Below are positions 1 through 8,559 of a stretch of 64,000 bases of DNA, one piece after another. The notes below the pieces were generated by a model. The model saw only the letters and a list, made by a program, of their open reading frames with translations. It did no database searches and was not told the DNA's origin. Every line of letters starts with the position of its first letter. Positions within the stretch are counted from its first letter, which is position 1. The stretch is taken from assembly GCF_030758935.1 (NCBI RefSeq), contig NZ_CP132333.1, positions 3,410,992 through 3,474,991 of the forward strand, in the 5' to 3' direction. The position numbers were made by a program, and so were the translations under genes. This DNA is from Geothrix sp. PMB-07 (GTDB lineage: Bacteria > Acidobacteriota > Holophagae > Holophagales > Holophagaceae).

Positions 1-186
1 CCGGCCCCACTGCCTGGGCCCGTCCGGCGCCACATTCACCACGTCATAGAAGGCCTTCATGATGCCGTCCAGATCGACCACATCTTCGCGGAGAGGTGCT
101 TGAGTCGGCACGGGCACATGGGCCGGTCCGCGCAGGCAGGCGAGGTTCAGGAGGATGAAGCAGGCCGTACCCAGGCATCGAATCAT
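1..186 (-). CDS. Exported NTF2/SnoaL-like protein, partial (N-terminus only)
   Basis: The reverse complement from 186 is open for 62 codons and runs off the left edge of the window. It begins with a basic start, a hydrophobic stretch ending in ACLRG that looks like a signal or lipoprotein signal (Cys at residue 19), and then the segment DLDGIMKAFYDVVNVAPDG. That segment resembles the first helix of small exported NTF2-like proteins of unknown function; this family call is from memory and tentative. GAGG lies about seven bases before the ATG. It starts 38 bases after the stop of the lipoprotein gene 224-1990 and is co-directional, so the two probably share a transcript. Confidence 0.6.
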   Translation of the reverse strand, partial: MIRCLGTACFILLNLACLRGPAHVPVPTQAPLREDVVDLDGIMKAFYDVVNVAPDGPRQWGR

Positions 187-223
187 GGATTACCTCATTC
201 GCTGGTCGTGTTCATGGACTGGC

Positions 224-1990
224 TCAACGGGCGATGGCAAGACCTCCGCTCTTAAGGAAGGCCCCCGCATGGGTCTTCATGAAGGGCTGGCCATCGGTGT
301 AGGTGTCGTTCTGGTACATGGACTGGCCATCCGCCCCCGCGCCGAAGAGGAGGGCGATGACGCCCGCATCGGCGAACTTCCTGAGGTGGGCATCATCGCC
401 AGCGAAGAAATACTCGGGCCGGTTGTCCTTGTAGCCTTCCCGGTCTTTCCAGGTGTTCGGCACATTCAAATGGTTGCTGTTGCCCAGGGGAATCTGCCAG
501 AGCACCCAGCGTTTCTGCGCCTTGAGGTTCCACAGACGCAGCCACTCGGCGTAGCGGTTGAAGCTCTTGCTCGTGATGGGCGCGCTGTCGCTGGCATCCC
601 ACCAGCGATCTTCGCCAGCCGTGAGCCGGTAATAGTCCGAATCGCGATCCAGCGGGTCGCCCACCAGCACGTCGAAGGTCTGACCGGTGACGTTTGCAGC
701 CAGGCCCAGCTTCGACAGGAATGCATAGGCCTTGTCCACTTCGGGCTGGAGGGGCAGGGTCACACTGAAGTAGGAGATGTCCTGCAGAGTGGCCCAGGCG
801 GAAATGTGCATGCCCAGCACCACGTTGGTGGCGCCCACGGCCTTGCGCAGTTGCAAGAAGGCCAGGCCCCAACCGGCGGCGGTGTTGGGCAGGTCCTTCA
901 GTTCAGGCATGCCGGTGCTGGCGATGGCCGCGGGCGCATCCGGGTTGCCCCCGCTCTGGATCTCCATGTAGGCGTAGCCATCCCCCTCCATGAGCACCAG
1001 CACCGGTTTTCCGAACTCCTTGCAGCGCTGCATCAGCACTTTGAAATCGTCAAAATAGGAGGCCATGGTGGCGGCGTTCTGGGTCTTGCTGTAGAACTGC
1101 CCCTCGCCGCCGCCGGGCTCGTCGTTCATGCAGTAGTACTGCACCACGGGAATGGCGCCCATGGCATCGCACTCCTTCATGAAGTTCAAGCCCCACTGGC
1201 CTGAATTCGTGGGGTCATTATTCCAATTGTTCCGCCACCCCAGCGTGAAGTAGTGGTACCGCATGTCCCAGGGCACGCCGCTGGCCTTCATCCAGGTCTT
1301 GCCCGGGTCCTCCACCAGCCCCACGGAAAGGCGCGCAGGCAGCTGAGTGGGCACTGAACCCGCCGCAAGGCTCCCAGCCACGGCGGAATCACTGACCGTG
1401 ATGGTGGCGGTGGCGGATTTGGAGGTGTCGGCCACGCTGGTGGCCTTGAGGTGGTAAACGCCGTTGGTGGCGGGCGCCGTATAGAGACCAGAGGCATTCA
1501 CCGCGCCGCCGTTGGCCTCCTGAACCTGCCAGGTGACGGCGGTGGTGGTGGTGGTGCCTGTCACCACCGCCGTGAAAGCCTGGGTGCCGCTGGGCTTCAC
1601 CCGGGCGCTGGGAGGAGTGACGGATACCGTCACCCCAGGGGCACCCACCGTCACCGTGGCCGTGGCTGTGGTGCTGCCGCTTTCGTTGGTGGCCGTCAGG
1701 GTATAGAGCGTGGTGGCGGCTGGACTCACAGCCACGCTGCCCGAGGCGCCGCTGGTGGCCGGGGCGCCGTGGTCGATGCCCAGGCTGGTGGCGCCGGTGA
1801 CGTTCCAGGACAGGCTGCTGCTGGCCCCCGGGGCGATGGTGGCCGGACTGGCGATGAAGCTCGTGATCACCGGAACCGCTTTCGGTGGGGGCGGGCTTCC
1901 ACTTCCGGACGATTTCCCTCCCCCGCCGCAATGAAGAACAGCGAGCATTCCCCATAAACCCATGATGAGGTTTTGAATCAGGCGTTTCAT
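224..1990 (-). CDS. Lipoprotein with Ig-like N-domain and TIM-barrel glycoside-hydrolase-like C-domain
   Basis: This 588-residue protein starts at an ATG with GGAGG seven bases upstream. A signal peptide ends at Cys21, followed by a Gly/Ser/Pro linker, so it is probably a lipoprotein (His at -1 of the lipobox is unusual). Residues about 40-115 form an Ig-like domain ending in TLYTLTATNESGS, and about 118-200 a second beta-sandwich. Residues about 215-588 read like a (beta/alpha)8 hydrolase: aromatic-rich strands, PVVQYYCMND, PVLVLMEGDGYAYM, VLGMHISAW and WVLWQIPLGN. I cannot assign a glycoside hydrolase family. The acidic residues in YCMNDEP and MEGDG are candidate catalytic residues. A tandem motif shared with two other surface genes lies 64 bases upstream of its start. 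Confidence 0.7.
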   Translation of the reverse strand: MKRLIQNLIMGLWGMLAVLHCGGGGKSSGSGSPPPPKAVPVITSFIASPATIAPGASSSLSWNVTGATSLGIDHGAPATSGASGSVAVSPAATTLYTLTATNESGSTTATATVTVGAPGVTVSVTPPSARVKPSGTQAFTAVVTGTTTTTAVTWQVQEANGGAVNASGLYTAPATNGVYHLKATSVADTSKSATATITVSDSAVAGSLAAGSVPTQLPARLSVGLVEDPGKTWMKASGVPWDMRYHYFTLGWRNNWNNDPTNSGQWGLNFMKECDAMGAIPVVQYYCMNDEPGGGEGQFYSKTQNAATMASYFDDFKVLMQRCKEFGKPVLVLMEGDGYAYMEIQSGGNPDAPAAIASTGMPELKDLPNTAAGWGLAFLQLRKAVGATNVVLGMHISAWATLQDISYFSVTLPLQPEVDKAYAFLSKLGLAANVTGQTFDVLVGDPLDRDSDYYRLTAGEDRWWDASDSAPITSKSFNRYAEWLRLWNLKAQKRWVLWQIPLGNSNHLNVPNTWKDREGYKDNRPEYFFAGDDAHLRKFADAGVIALLFGAGADGQSMYQNDTYTDGQPFMKTHAGAFLKSGGLAIAR

Positions 1991-2053
1991 GGATCGTCCT
2001 CCGAAATCCTTCGGGATTCATTCTTGAGCATGCCCTTTCGATGCGTCTTCCCG

Positions 2054-2088
2054 CTGGTCCGCTCCATGGGAAATGCCAGTGGTCCACT
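2054..2088 (-). promoter_or_regulatory. Tandem ARYGGACCAG-type half-sites upstream of lipoprotein gene
   Basis: Read toward the lipoprotein gene, AGTGGACCAC (2088-2079) is followed 25 bp later by AGCGGACCAG (2063-2054). The spacer contains CATTT. The pair matches the arrangement found upstream of the S74-repeat gene and the Ig-like lipoprotein gene at 8690. The architecture, direct repeats with an AT-rich spacer, resembles operators described for MocR-type regulators. Assignment to the neighbouring regulator 4053-5510 is an inference. Confidence 0.5.
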
Positions 2089-3508
2089 ACTTTCTGGAAC
2101 CCGCCAGCACCTGTTCCAGTTGCCGCTTGAGGGCGGCCAATTCGGCCTGGGCGGCCTGGAGTTCCCGCTTCTGCTTCTGAAGCTCATTCAGCAGCATCGG
2201 TGCCAGCTCGTGGTAAACCACGGTCTCCACCTGGCCTTCCTTGTCCTTCACCACCAGCTCCGGCAGCACCTTCTCCACTTCTTCGGCGATGAGCCCGAAG
2301 TGCTCGCCGTCCTCCGGCTGGCTCTTGTAGCGGAAGGTCACGGGGCGCAGGTCAAACAAGCGGCTCGTCCGGTCGCCCATGTCGTTCACATCCTGCTTGA
2401 AGCGGATGGAGGAGGACACGGTGCCCAATTGCCCGTTGGCATCGATGACCACCGGGATGGCGGCGCCTCCCGTGGTGCGGCCCCGCACGCCCGCCAGGAA
2501 GGCGCGGGTCTGGGAACTCCCGATGCGGATGGTGTCGGCCTCTCCGCCCGCTCCCACGTTACCGATGGCGATGTTGTTGCTGCCGGTCAGATTGCGGCCT
2601 GCTTCGTAGCCCAAGGCGATGTTGTCGGAGGCCGTGACATTGGCTTCCAGCGCCCGCACGCCGAGGGCCACGTTGCGGCTGGCCGTCGTGCTGTTCCGCA
2701 GCGAGTAGTGCCCAACCACGGTGTTCTGGGAGCCCGTCGTGCTGACAGCGAGCCCATCGTTGCCCACGGCGATGTTTTCCGTGGCGTCGATGTTCTTAGC
2801 AAGGGCCCAGGTGCCGATGGCGATGTTGACGGATCCGGTGTTGTATTCCAGGGCGGATTTGCCGATGGCCGTGTTCCAATTCCCGGTTTGGTTGTTCCGG
2901 AGCGCATCCGCGCCCATGGCCGTGTTGAACCCGCCTGTGTTGTTGCTGATCAAGGCGTTGCTTCCCGTGGCTGCGTTGTAGCCGCCGGTTGTGTTGGAAG
3001 TCAGGGCATTGATTCCAATGGCAGTGTTGTACACCCCGGTGGCGTTGTGCATGAGCGCCGCCCCCCCGAGAGCGGTATTCCAGCTTCCCGTGGTGTTGTC
3101 ATTAAGCGACCCAGAACCAATCGCCGTATTGAAGTCGCCGGTCGTGTTGTTGAGCAAGGCATAGGTCCCCAGCGCGGAGTTGTGGCCCCCGGTGGTGTTC
3201 CAGTTGAGCGCATTGGTTCCCACCGCCGTGTTTTCATGCCCTAGGGTGTTGTGGTACAGCGCATTGGCGCCCAGCGCCGTATTTAGATTTCCACTGATGT
3301 TGCTGATGAGGGCATAAGTGCCCAAGGCATTGTTCTGGTTTCCTGTGGTGTTGTGTTGGAGTGCAGATACGCCCAGGGCGGTATTGGAGCCCCCTGTGGT
3401 GTTCGAGGCGAGCGCCTGAGTGCCCAAGGCCAGGTTGCTGCTCTGGGCCTGAGCGCCTGCAGCCAATGCCAGCGCGAGGGCGGTGGTGACAAACGCTTTC
3501 CGGTTCAT
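2087..3508 (-). CDS. Surface protein with 17-residue NTALG repeats and C-terminal S74 chaperone domain
   Basis: This is a 473-residue exported protein; AAGGAG sits eight bases before the ATG and the signal peptide ends near AGAQAQ. Residues about 28-300 are roughly sixteen tandem 17-residue repeats of the form NTALGxxALxxNTTGxx. They resemble the head repeats of trimeric autotransporters and predict a stacked beta-roll. Residues about 365-440 match the peptidase S74 intramolecular chaperone of tail-spike and tail-fibre proteins: SSIRFKQDVNDMG carries the Ser-Lys dyad region, followed by FGLIAEEVEKVLPEL. The C-terminus is a coiled coil (LQAAQAELAALKRQLEQ). In known proteins S74 trimerises a fibre and then cleaves itself off. 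No phage genes are nearby, so a bacterial surface fibre is more likely than a prophage remnant. Two tandem regulatory repeats lie upstream. Confidence 0.8.
   Translation of the reverse strand: MNRKAFVTTALALALAAGAQAQSSNLALGTQALASNTTGGSNTALGVSALQHNTTGNQNNALGTYALISNISGNLNTALGANALYHNTLGHENTAVGTNALNWNTTGGHNSALGTYALLNNTTGDFNTAIGSGSLNDNTTGSWNTALGGAALMHNATGVYNTAIGINALTSNTTGGYNAATGSNALISNNTGGFNTAMGADALRNNQTGNWNTAIGKSALEYNTGSVNIAIGTWALAKNIDATENIAVGNDGLAVSTTGSQNTVVGHYSLRNSTTASRNVALGVRALEANVTASDNIALGYEAGRNLTGSNNIAIGNVGAGGEADTIRIGSSQTRAFLAGVRGRTTGGAAIPVVIDANGQLGTVSSSIRFKQDVNDMGDRTSRLFDLRPVTFRYKSQPEDGEHFGLIAEEVEKVLPELVVKDKEGQVETVVYHELAPMLLNELQKQKRELQAAQAELAALKRQLEQVLAGSRK
2579..3427 (-). repeat. 51-bp tandem coding repeats (17-residue NTALG units)
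   Basis: About sixteen diverged 51-bp units inside the S74-domain gene encode 17-residue repeats with conserved Asn-Thr-Ala-x-Gly and Asn-Thr-Thr-Gly positions. The units are degenerate at DNA level but keep period and phase. Confidence 0.75.
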
Positions 3509-3746
3509 GGTGTCACTCCTTTTGGGGAAGGGCAGCTCGATGCATGCCCGGGGGCTGAAAGGGGTCTTGCCGCGCCAAGGGTGATTTCAACCAACGAGTC
3601 GAGCGTGACGCCTCCTCTTCCGGCACTTAGACCAAAGGGCCGAAGCACCGCAGGGGAACCAAAAGCAGGCATGATCGCCGTTGGATCAGACCGAGGAGGA
3701 GGGGGACCTCCCCAGGTCGATCATCTGGATCCGCCGGACGGAAACA

Positions 3747-3780
3747 ATGATCCACCCTCAAGAAATGAGGCTGGTCCACT
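3747..3780 (-). promoter_or_regulatory. Tandem half-sites, distal pair upstream of S74-repeat gene
   Basis: Read leftward, AGTGGACCAG (3780-3771) is followed 24 bp later by GGTGGATCAT (3756-3747), with a CATTT-containing 14-bp spacer. The second half is degenerate in the same way as the second half at 8584 (AGTGGATCTA). Confidence 0.45.
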
Positions 3781-3811
3781 CACGGCACCCTCGATTCACA
3801 AGGGAAATGCC

Positions 3812-3845
3812 CTGGTCCGCTTTATAAAAAAATCCCTGGTCCATT
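3812..3845 (-). promoter_or_regulatory. Tandem half-sites, proximal pair between S74-repeat gene and MocR-like gene
   Basis: Read leftward, AATGGACCAG (3845-3836) is followed 24 bp later by AGCGGACCAG (3821-3812). The 14-bp spacer GGATTTTTTTATAA is AT-rich and could contain a promoter element. The pair is 208 bp from the MocR-like start, so both autoregulation and control of the S74-repeat gene are possible. Confidence 0.5.
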
Positions 3846-4052
3846 CGGCCTCTGCCGGATTAACGTCATAGCAGAGTTCTTTTTCATTGGATCAAAGCCC
3901 CGCGGCTCCCAAATTCTTCCCATTCATGGGCGATCGGTTTGACTTCCCTACCGGCCGCTTCCGATGACCCCGCCCATGAATGGAAGGTTTGGCTTGACCC
4001 CCCAAATTCTCCCGCCCGCCTCGAGGGGCATCTTCCTTGCGGATCCGCACCG

Positions 4053-5510
4053 ATGAGAATCCCGGATCTACCCATCCACATCTCACACACCTCACCTCAG
4101 CCGCTGGTGATGCAGATCGTGGACGCACTGATCCTGGCCATGCGCAGCGGCCTCCTGCCTCCGGGCTCTCCCATCCCCGGCACACGTAAACTGGCGGATC
4201 AGCTGCAGGTGAGCCGGGGAACCGTGGTGGCGGCCTTTGAAGAGCTCCAGGCCAAGGGCTGGATCGACGCCAGCAGCGGCAGCGGCAGCCGGGTGTCCGA
4301 CCCCCTTCCCCGCCCGCTGAGCCTGCGGCCCGGGCAGACGCCACCGGTGCTCTCCCCCCAGGCCTTCGACCTGCCCACCCGTCCGGAGCTGGCCACGGAC
4401 CATACCAGTCGGCTCTTCAAATTGTCTTACGGCGTGACGGATGCGCGACTGATGTCTGCCGAGATCCTGGGCCGGGCCTACAGCCGCGCCATGCGGCGCC
4501 GGGCCAGCGATGTGCTGAATTTCGGCGATCCCCTCGGAGAGATGGATCTGCGGCAGGAGCTGGTGAACTACCTGCGGGAGCGGCGCGCCATCCAGACCGA
4601 TGAGATGGGCATCCTGGTGACCCGCGGCTCGCATCAGGCCCTCCGGTTGATCGCCCTGGGCCTCCTGAAGGCCGGTGACCGTGTGGCGGTGGAGAACCCC
4701 GGCAACCCCTCGGCCCGGGATGCCTTCCTGCAGCAGCAGACCCAGCTGGTTCCCATTCCGGTGGACGATCAAGGGCTGGATGTGGAAGCCCTGGAACGGG
4801 CCCTGGCCGAGGGCCCCATCCGTCTCCTCTACCTGACACCGCGGTTCCAGGTGCCCACCACCGTCACCCAGAGCGCACCCCGGCGCCAGCGTCTGTTGGA
4901 ACTGGCCAAGCACCACCGCTTCGGCATCGTGGAGGACGATCCCGAAGCCGATTACACCCTCGAAGGCCCCACCGAGGCTCCACTGGCAGCCTTCGGCACC
5001 TCCGGTTCGGTGCTGTACCTCTTCTCCTTCTCCCGCCTCCTGGCCCCTGGCCTCCGCCTGGGGCTCATCGCGGGCCCCAAGGATGCCATCGCGCGTCTCG
5101 CCAAGGCCCGCCTCCACACCGACACCCTGGGGGACATGGCCCTGGAACGGGCCTTCGCCTCCATGCTGCAGGAGGGCGAGATCCGCCGCCACGTCCACCG
5201 GGTGCAGCGCATCTACCGGGAACGCCGGGACCACCTGGTCTACCGGCTCAAGGATCTCTTCGAGGGCGACTTCACCTTCACCCTTCCCCCGGGGGGACTC
5301 TCCCTCTGGATCCGCACCCGGCCCGACCTGGACCTGGAGTCCTGGCAGAGGGGCTGCATGGACCGCGGGGTTCAGTTCCAGCTGGGTCAGTCCTATTTTA
5401 TCAACCACACGCCGGTTCCAGGTTTTCCATTCGCCTTCGGCTCTTTCGAACCCGAAGAAATGGATCAGATTTTGCTGAGAATGCATCACGCGCTGACCCA
5501 ACACCGCTGA
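4053..5510 (+). CDS. MocR-family GntR/aminotransferase-like regulator with altered PLP site
   Basis: This 485-residue protein has a GntR winged helix (residues about 8-80: PLVMQIVDAL, then PGTRKLADQLQVSRGTVV) joined by a linker to a fold-type-I aminotransferase-like domain (about 125-480). MocR regulators normally bind PLP through a Lys in a TFSK motif. Here the equivalent is SFSRLLAPG with Arg328 (CGC at 5034-5036). The usual TPSHQ is TPRFQ, and the EDDYD region reads EDDPEADY, so the cofactor pocket looks degenerate. It is therefore more likely a sensor of another ligand, or of protein contacts, than a PLP sensor. The ATG at 4053 fits the family N-terminus. A kinase gene follows after 10 bases, suggesting an operon. 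Confidence 0.85.
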   Translation: MRIPDLPIHISHTSPQPLVMQIVDALILAMRSGLLPPGSPIPGTRKLADQLQVSRGTVVAAFEELQAKGWIDASSGSGSRVSDPLPRPLSLRPGQTPPVLSPQAFDLPTRPELATDHTSRLFKLSYGVTDARLMSAEILGRAYSRAMRRRASDVLNFGDPLGEMDLRQELVNYLRERRAIQTDEMGILVTRGSHQALRLIALGLLKAGDRVAVENPGNPSARDAFLQQQTQLVPIPVDDQGLDVEALERALAEGPIRLLYLTPRFQVPTTVTQSAPRRQRLLELAKHHRFGIVEDDPEADYTLEGPTEAPLAAFGTSGSVLYLFSFSRLLAPGLRLGLIAGPKDAIARLAKARLHTDTLGDMALERAFASMLQEGEIRRHVHRVQRIYRERRDHLVYRLKDLFEGDFTFTLPPGGLSLWIRTRPDLDLESWQRGCMDRGVQFQLGQSYFINHTPVPGFPFAFGSFEPEEMDQILLRMHHALTQHR

Positions 5511-5520
5511 TGACGATTCC

Positions 5521-8500
5521 ATGAGTGATCTCGAAACCCGCATTCTCGACCTCGCCGTGCGGCGCGGCCTTCTCGATTCCGCCGACTTGGACGCCCTCAC
5601 CCTTGAGGAGGACACCCTCGGCTCCCAACAATGGGGGCCGCGCATCACGTCGCTCCTGCGCTCGGGCCGCCTCGATCAGCAGGGCCTCCAGGCCCTCATG
5701 GGCGATCTCTTCCATGGCTCCACCGAATCCCGTGCGCCCGAGGGATCCGACGACACCCTCATCCTGCCCCAGGGACTGACCTGGCAGGGCTATCAGGATC
5801 TCCAGCTCATCGGCGTCGGCGGCCAGGCCCTCATCTACAAGGCCAGGGACATGCAGCTGGATCGCTGGGTGGCCCTGAAGTTTCCCATCCACGACCGGCC
5901 CCAGCGGGTGGCCCACATGCTGCGCGAGGCCCGAGCCCAGGCTCAGCTGGATCATCCCAATGTCCTGAAAGTGCTGGAAGTGGGCGAGCATCAGGGCAAG
6001 CCCTTCATCGCCATGCACTATGTCGAGGGCGGCAACCTCGCAGAGAACTACGTCCGCTTCTCCATTGAAACCCGTGTGCGCCTGATGAAGGCCGTTGCCG
6101 AAGGCCTTCAGGAGGCCCACAGCCATGGCCTGCTGCACCTGGACCTCAAGCCCGGCAACATCCTGGTCGACACGACGCACCCTGAGGAGCCCTGGCCCTA
6201 CTTGACGGATTTCGGCCTGGTGCGGCTGGAGGATTACGGGGGCCGGGTGCTGGCCGAACGCCTGCCAGCTTTCGGGACGGCCCCCTTCTCCAGTCCTGAG
6301 CAGATGGCGCGAGACTTGGCCCACCTGGATCGCCGGAGCGACATCTATTCCCTGGGGGCCACCCTGTATTCCGTGCTCTCGGGGCACACGCCCTTCGATT
6401 CAAGGGATCCCCTGGACATCCTCGGGATGGATCCCGTGCCCTTGCGGGCCCGGGATCCCATGCTTCCCAAGGATCTGGAGGCCATCGTCGCCAAATGCCT
6501 GCGGTCCGCCCCGGAGGAACGGTACGGCACCGCCAAAGCCGTGGCCGATGACCTGCAGCGCTTCCTGGATGGTGTCCCCGTGCATGCCCGTCGGCCCTCC
6601 CCCGCCTACCGCCTGGCCAAGTGGGTGCGGCGGAACCGCAGCCTTGCGGCAATGACGGTCATCGCCATCCTCTTGTTCACCGGATTCGGCACCTGGGCCA
6701 TCCTGGCCGCGCGGCGGCAGGCACTCCAGGTGCGGCTGGCCAACAAGTACGGGCGGGATGTCCAGAGCATGGAGCAGCTCCTCCGGCTGGCCCACCTGTC
6801 CCGCAAGCACAACCGGCGTCCGGCCGTAACAAACGCCCGGGAGACCATGGCCGCCATCGAACAGGAAATGAAGGCCCTGGGACCTGGCGCCATGGGGCCT
6901 GGGTCCTACGCCCTGGGCATGGGCCACCTCGCCCTCAGCGACTGGGACGCGGCGCGGCGGCATCTGGAAACCGCCTGGCAGGCGGGCTTCCATTCTCCCG
7001 CCTGCGCTCAGGCCCGCGGTGAAGTACTGACCCATTTCTTCATGAAAGCCAATCCGCGGCTCAACCTCATCGCCGACCCGGCGCAGCGGGAAGTGGAGCG
7101 GAAGCGCCTCGAAAGCACCCTGCGCGAACCGGCCCTCGCCTGTTTCGAAATCGCCCGGGCAGCGGGCCTGGAAACGGCCTACCAGGAAGCCATGGAGGCC
7201 TACCTCGCCAGGGACATCGAGCGGGCACTGCGCTGCGCCCAGACCGCCTTCGAGCAGACCCGCTGGCGCTATGAAGCGCGCTTCCTGACCGCCGACCTGC
7301 TGATGGAACAGGCCATACCCCTTCGCGCTGCGGGCGACATCGCAGGCGCCCAGCGGAAATGCGACGAGTCGCTGAAGGTGCTGGAACCTGTGACCGATAT
7401 TGCTCCCAGCGATCCCGCCAGCTGGATCAAGATCGGCCTGCTCTACTTCAACATGGCCTTTGACCGGCGGCAGGAACCGCAATGGCTGGAGCGGGCCCTG
7501 GCCAGCTTCGCCACGGCAGTGGAAGTCGATCCCGGCTTCGGAGAGAGCTACGGCTACCTCTCCATGGCCCAGGGCGCGGCTGCGGATGCGGTGGAGGTGC
7601 AGGGCGGGGACCCCATGCCTCTGCTAAACCTTTGCGTGGCCAATGGCGAGATGAGCCAATCCCTCACGCCTCCGGGCCAGGTGAACACCCATCTGGGCGA
7701 AGCCTATGGCTGGCGCGCAGGCGCCCTTCTGAAACGCGGGCTGGATGCCATTCCCGACCTGGACCGAGCCATCGCGAACCTGCGCCAGGCCATCGACCTT
7801 GGAAACCACGAGCACGTCACCTATACCCTCCTGCTGACGGTCTCCAAATGGCGAGGCGAAGCGGCCTTCCAGGTTGGAGCGGACCCCGTCCCGTACCTTG
7901 AACAAGCCATCGGATGGGCCCGAAAAAACACCCAGTTCGATGCCTCCAACCTGCAACGGCAGAAGGTCTTCATGGAGCGGCGCCTCGACCTTCTGGACAT
8001 GCAGTTCCGCCTGAAACAGACGCCGAAAGCGGGTGTGATCGAGGCCCTGGTTCAGGAAGCTCAAGCGATCCTGGAACGCACGGCCAAGGAGAACCGCTTC
8101 AAAGCCGAACTCCGGGTGGTGCTCGGTCGCGCCCTGCGCCTCCGCGCCCGCGAAGCCTTCCATACCGGGAAGCCCTTTGAAGCTGATTTCGAACAGGCCC
8201 TCCAACTCACCCGGAAAGCCGTCGAGCAGGATCCCAAAGAACCCGCCTTCCAGGCCGAACTGGCCAAGGCCTGCCTGGAGGCCGGTGGCTGCCAGTTCCA
8301 ACTCAACCTGCCCTGCGATGCCATCCTTAAACGCGGCCTGGCAGAGGCCCGGAAATACCAGCGCATGGTACCCGGTCGGGCGGATGCCGCCGGGATGCCC
8401 TTGGTGGCCGAGTCCTTCTTGGCCCGGGCCCAGCGTCAGCCCCAGGATGTGGCCAGGTCTGAGGCCCGCTTGAAGCAACGCCTGGCTGAGCATCCCCGCG

Positions 8501-8544
8501 AGGCTGCTCCTCTCAAAGCCCTTCTCGCCCTCCAGGGAGACTGA
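5521..8544 (+). CDS. Transmembrane Ser/Thr protein kinase with C-terminal TPR region
   Basis: This 1007-residue Hanks-type kinase has an N-terminal helical region (1-85) and a kinase domain at about 91-355: loop GVGGQA (98-103), Lys120 in VALKFP, HLDLKPGN with Asp208 (HRD is HLD), and DFG at 230-232. One membrane helix follows at about 375-397. The remaining 600 residues are helical with TPR-like pairs (for example residues near AALASFATAVEVDPGFG), probably extracytoplasmic. The loss of Arg in HRD suggests activation that does not need activation-loop phosphorylation (family knowledge). It lies 10 bases after the MocR-like gene with no clear ribosome-binding site, so translational coupling is likely. 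Its target is unknown; the regulator next to it is the obvious candidate. Confidence 0.9.
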   Translation: MSDLETRILDLAVRRGLLDSADLDALTLEEDTLGSQQWGPRITSLLRSGRLDQQGLQALMGDLFHGSTESRAPEGSDDTLILPQGLTWQGYQDLQLIGVGGQALIYKARDMQLDRWVALKFPIHDRPQRVAHMLREARAQAQLDHPNVLKVLEVGEHQGKPFIAMHYVEGGNLAENYVRFSIETRVRLMKAVAEGLQEAHSHGLLHLDLKPGNILVDTTHPEEPWPYLTDFGLVRLEDYGGRVLAERLPAFGTAPFSSPEQMARDLAHLDRRSDIYSLGATLYSVLSGHTPFDSRDPLDILGMDPVPLRARDPMLPKDLEAIVAKCLRSAPEERYGTAKAVADDLQRFLDGVPVHARRPSPAYRLAKWVRRNRSLAAMTVIAILLFTGFGTWAILAARRQALQVRLANKYGRDVQSMEQLLRLAHLSRKHNRRPAVTNARETMAAIEQEMKALGPGAMGPGSYALGMGHLALSDWDAARRHLETAWQAGFHSPACAQARGEVLTHFFMKANPRLNLIADPAQREVERKRLESTLREPALACFEIARAAGLETAYQEAMEAYLARDIERALRCAQTAFEQTRWRYEARFLTADLLMEQAIPLRAAGDIAGAQRKCDESLKVLEPVTDIAPSDPASWIKIGLLYFNMAFDRRQEPQWLERALASFATAVEVDPGFGESYGYLSMAQGAAADAVEVQGGDPMPLLNLCVANGEMSQSLTPPGQVNTHLGEAYGWRAGALLKRGLDAIPDLDRAIANLRQAIDLGNHEHVTYTLLLTVSKWRGEAAFQVGADPVPYLEQAIGWARKNTQFDASNLQRQKVFMERRLDLLDMQFRLKQTPKAGVIEALVQEAQAILERTAKENRFKAELRVVLGRALRLRAREAFHTGKPFEADFEQALQLTRKAVEQDPKEPAFQAELAKACLEAGGCQFQLNLPCDAILKRGLAEARKYQRMVPGRADAAGMPLVAESFLARAQRQPQDVARSEARLKQRLAEHPREAAPLKALLALQGD

Positions 8545-8559
8545 GCCGGGTGTCCCCGA

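Larger units (their letters stand above)
3509..4052. other. 544-bp divergent intergenic region
   Basis: The region lies between the leftward S74-repeat gene and the rightward MocR-like gene. Its only clear content is two tandem repeat pairs (3747-3780 and 3812-3845) and an AT-rich stretch, TTTATAAAAAAAT, at about 3820-3833. An upstream TTG start at 3939 would extend the MocR-like frame, but the family alignment begins at the ATG at 4053. I see no small gene or RNA here. Confidence 0.5.

Noticed and set aside
2087-3508. Prophage remnant suggested by the S74 tail-fibre domain
   Set aside because: There are no other phage genes, integrase or attachment sites nearby, and the protein has a signal peptide, which phage fibres lack.
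3939-4052. Upstream TTG start extending the MocR-like protein by 38 residues
   Set aside because: The extra residues do not resemble the family N-terminus, and the winged-helix domain starts normally from the ATG at 4053.
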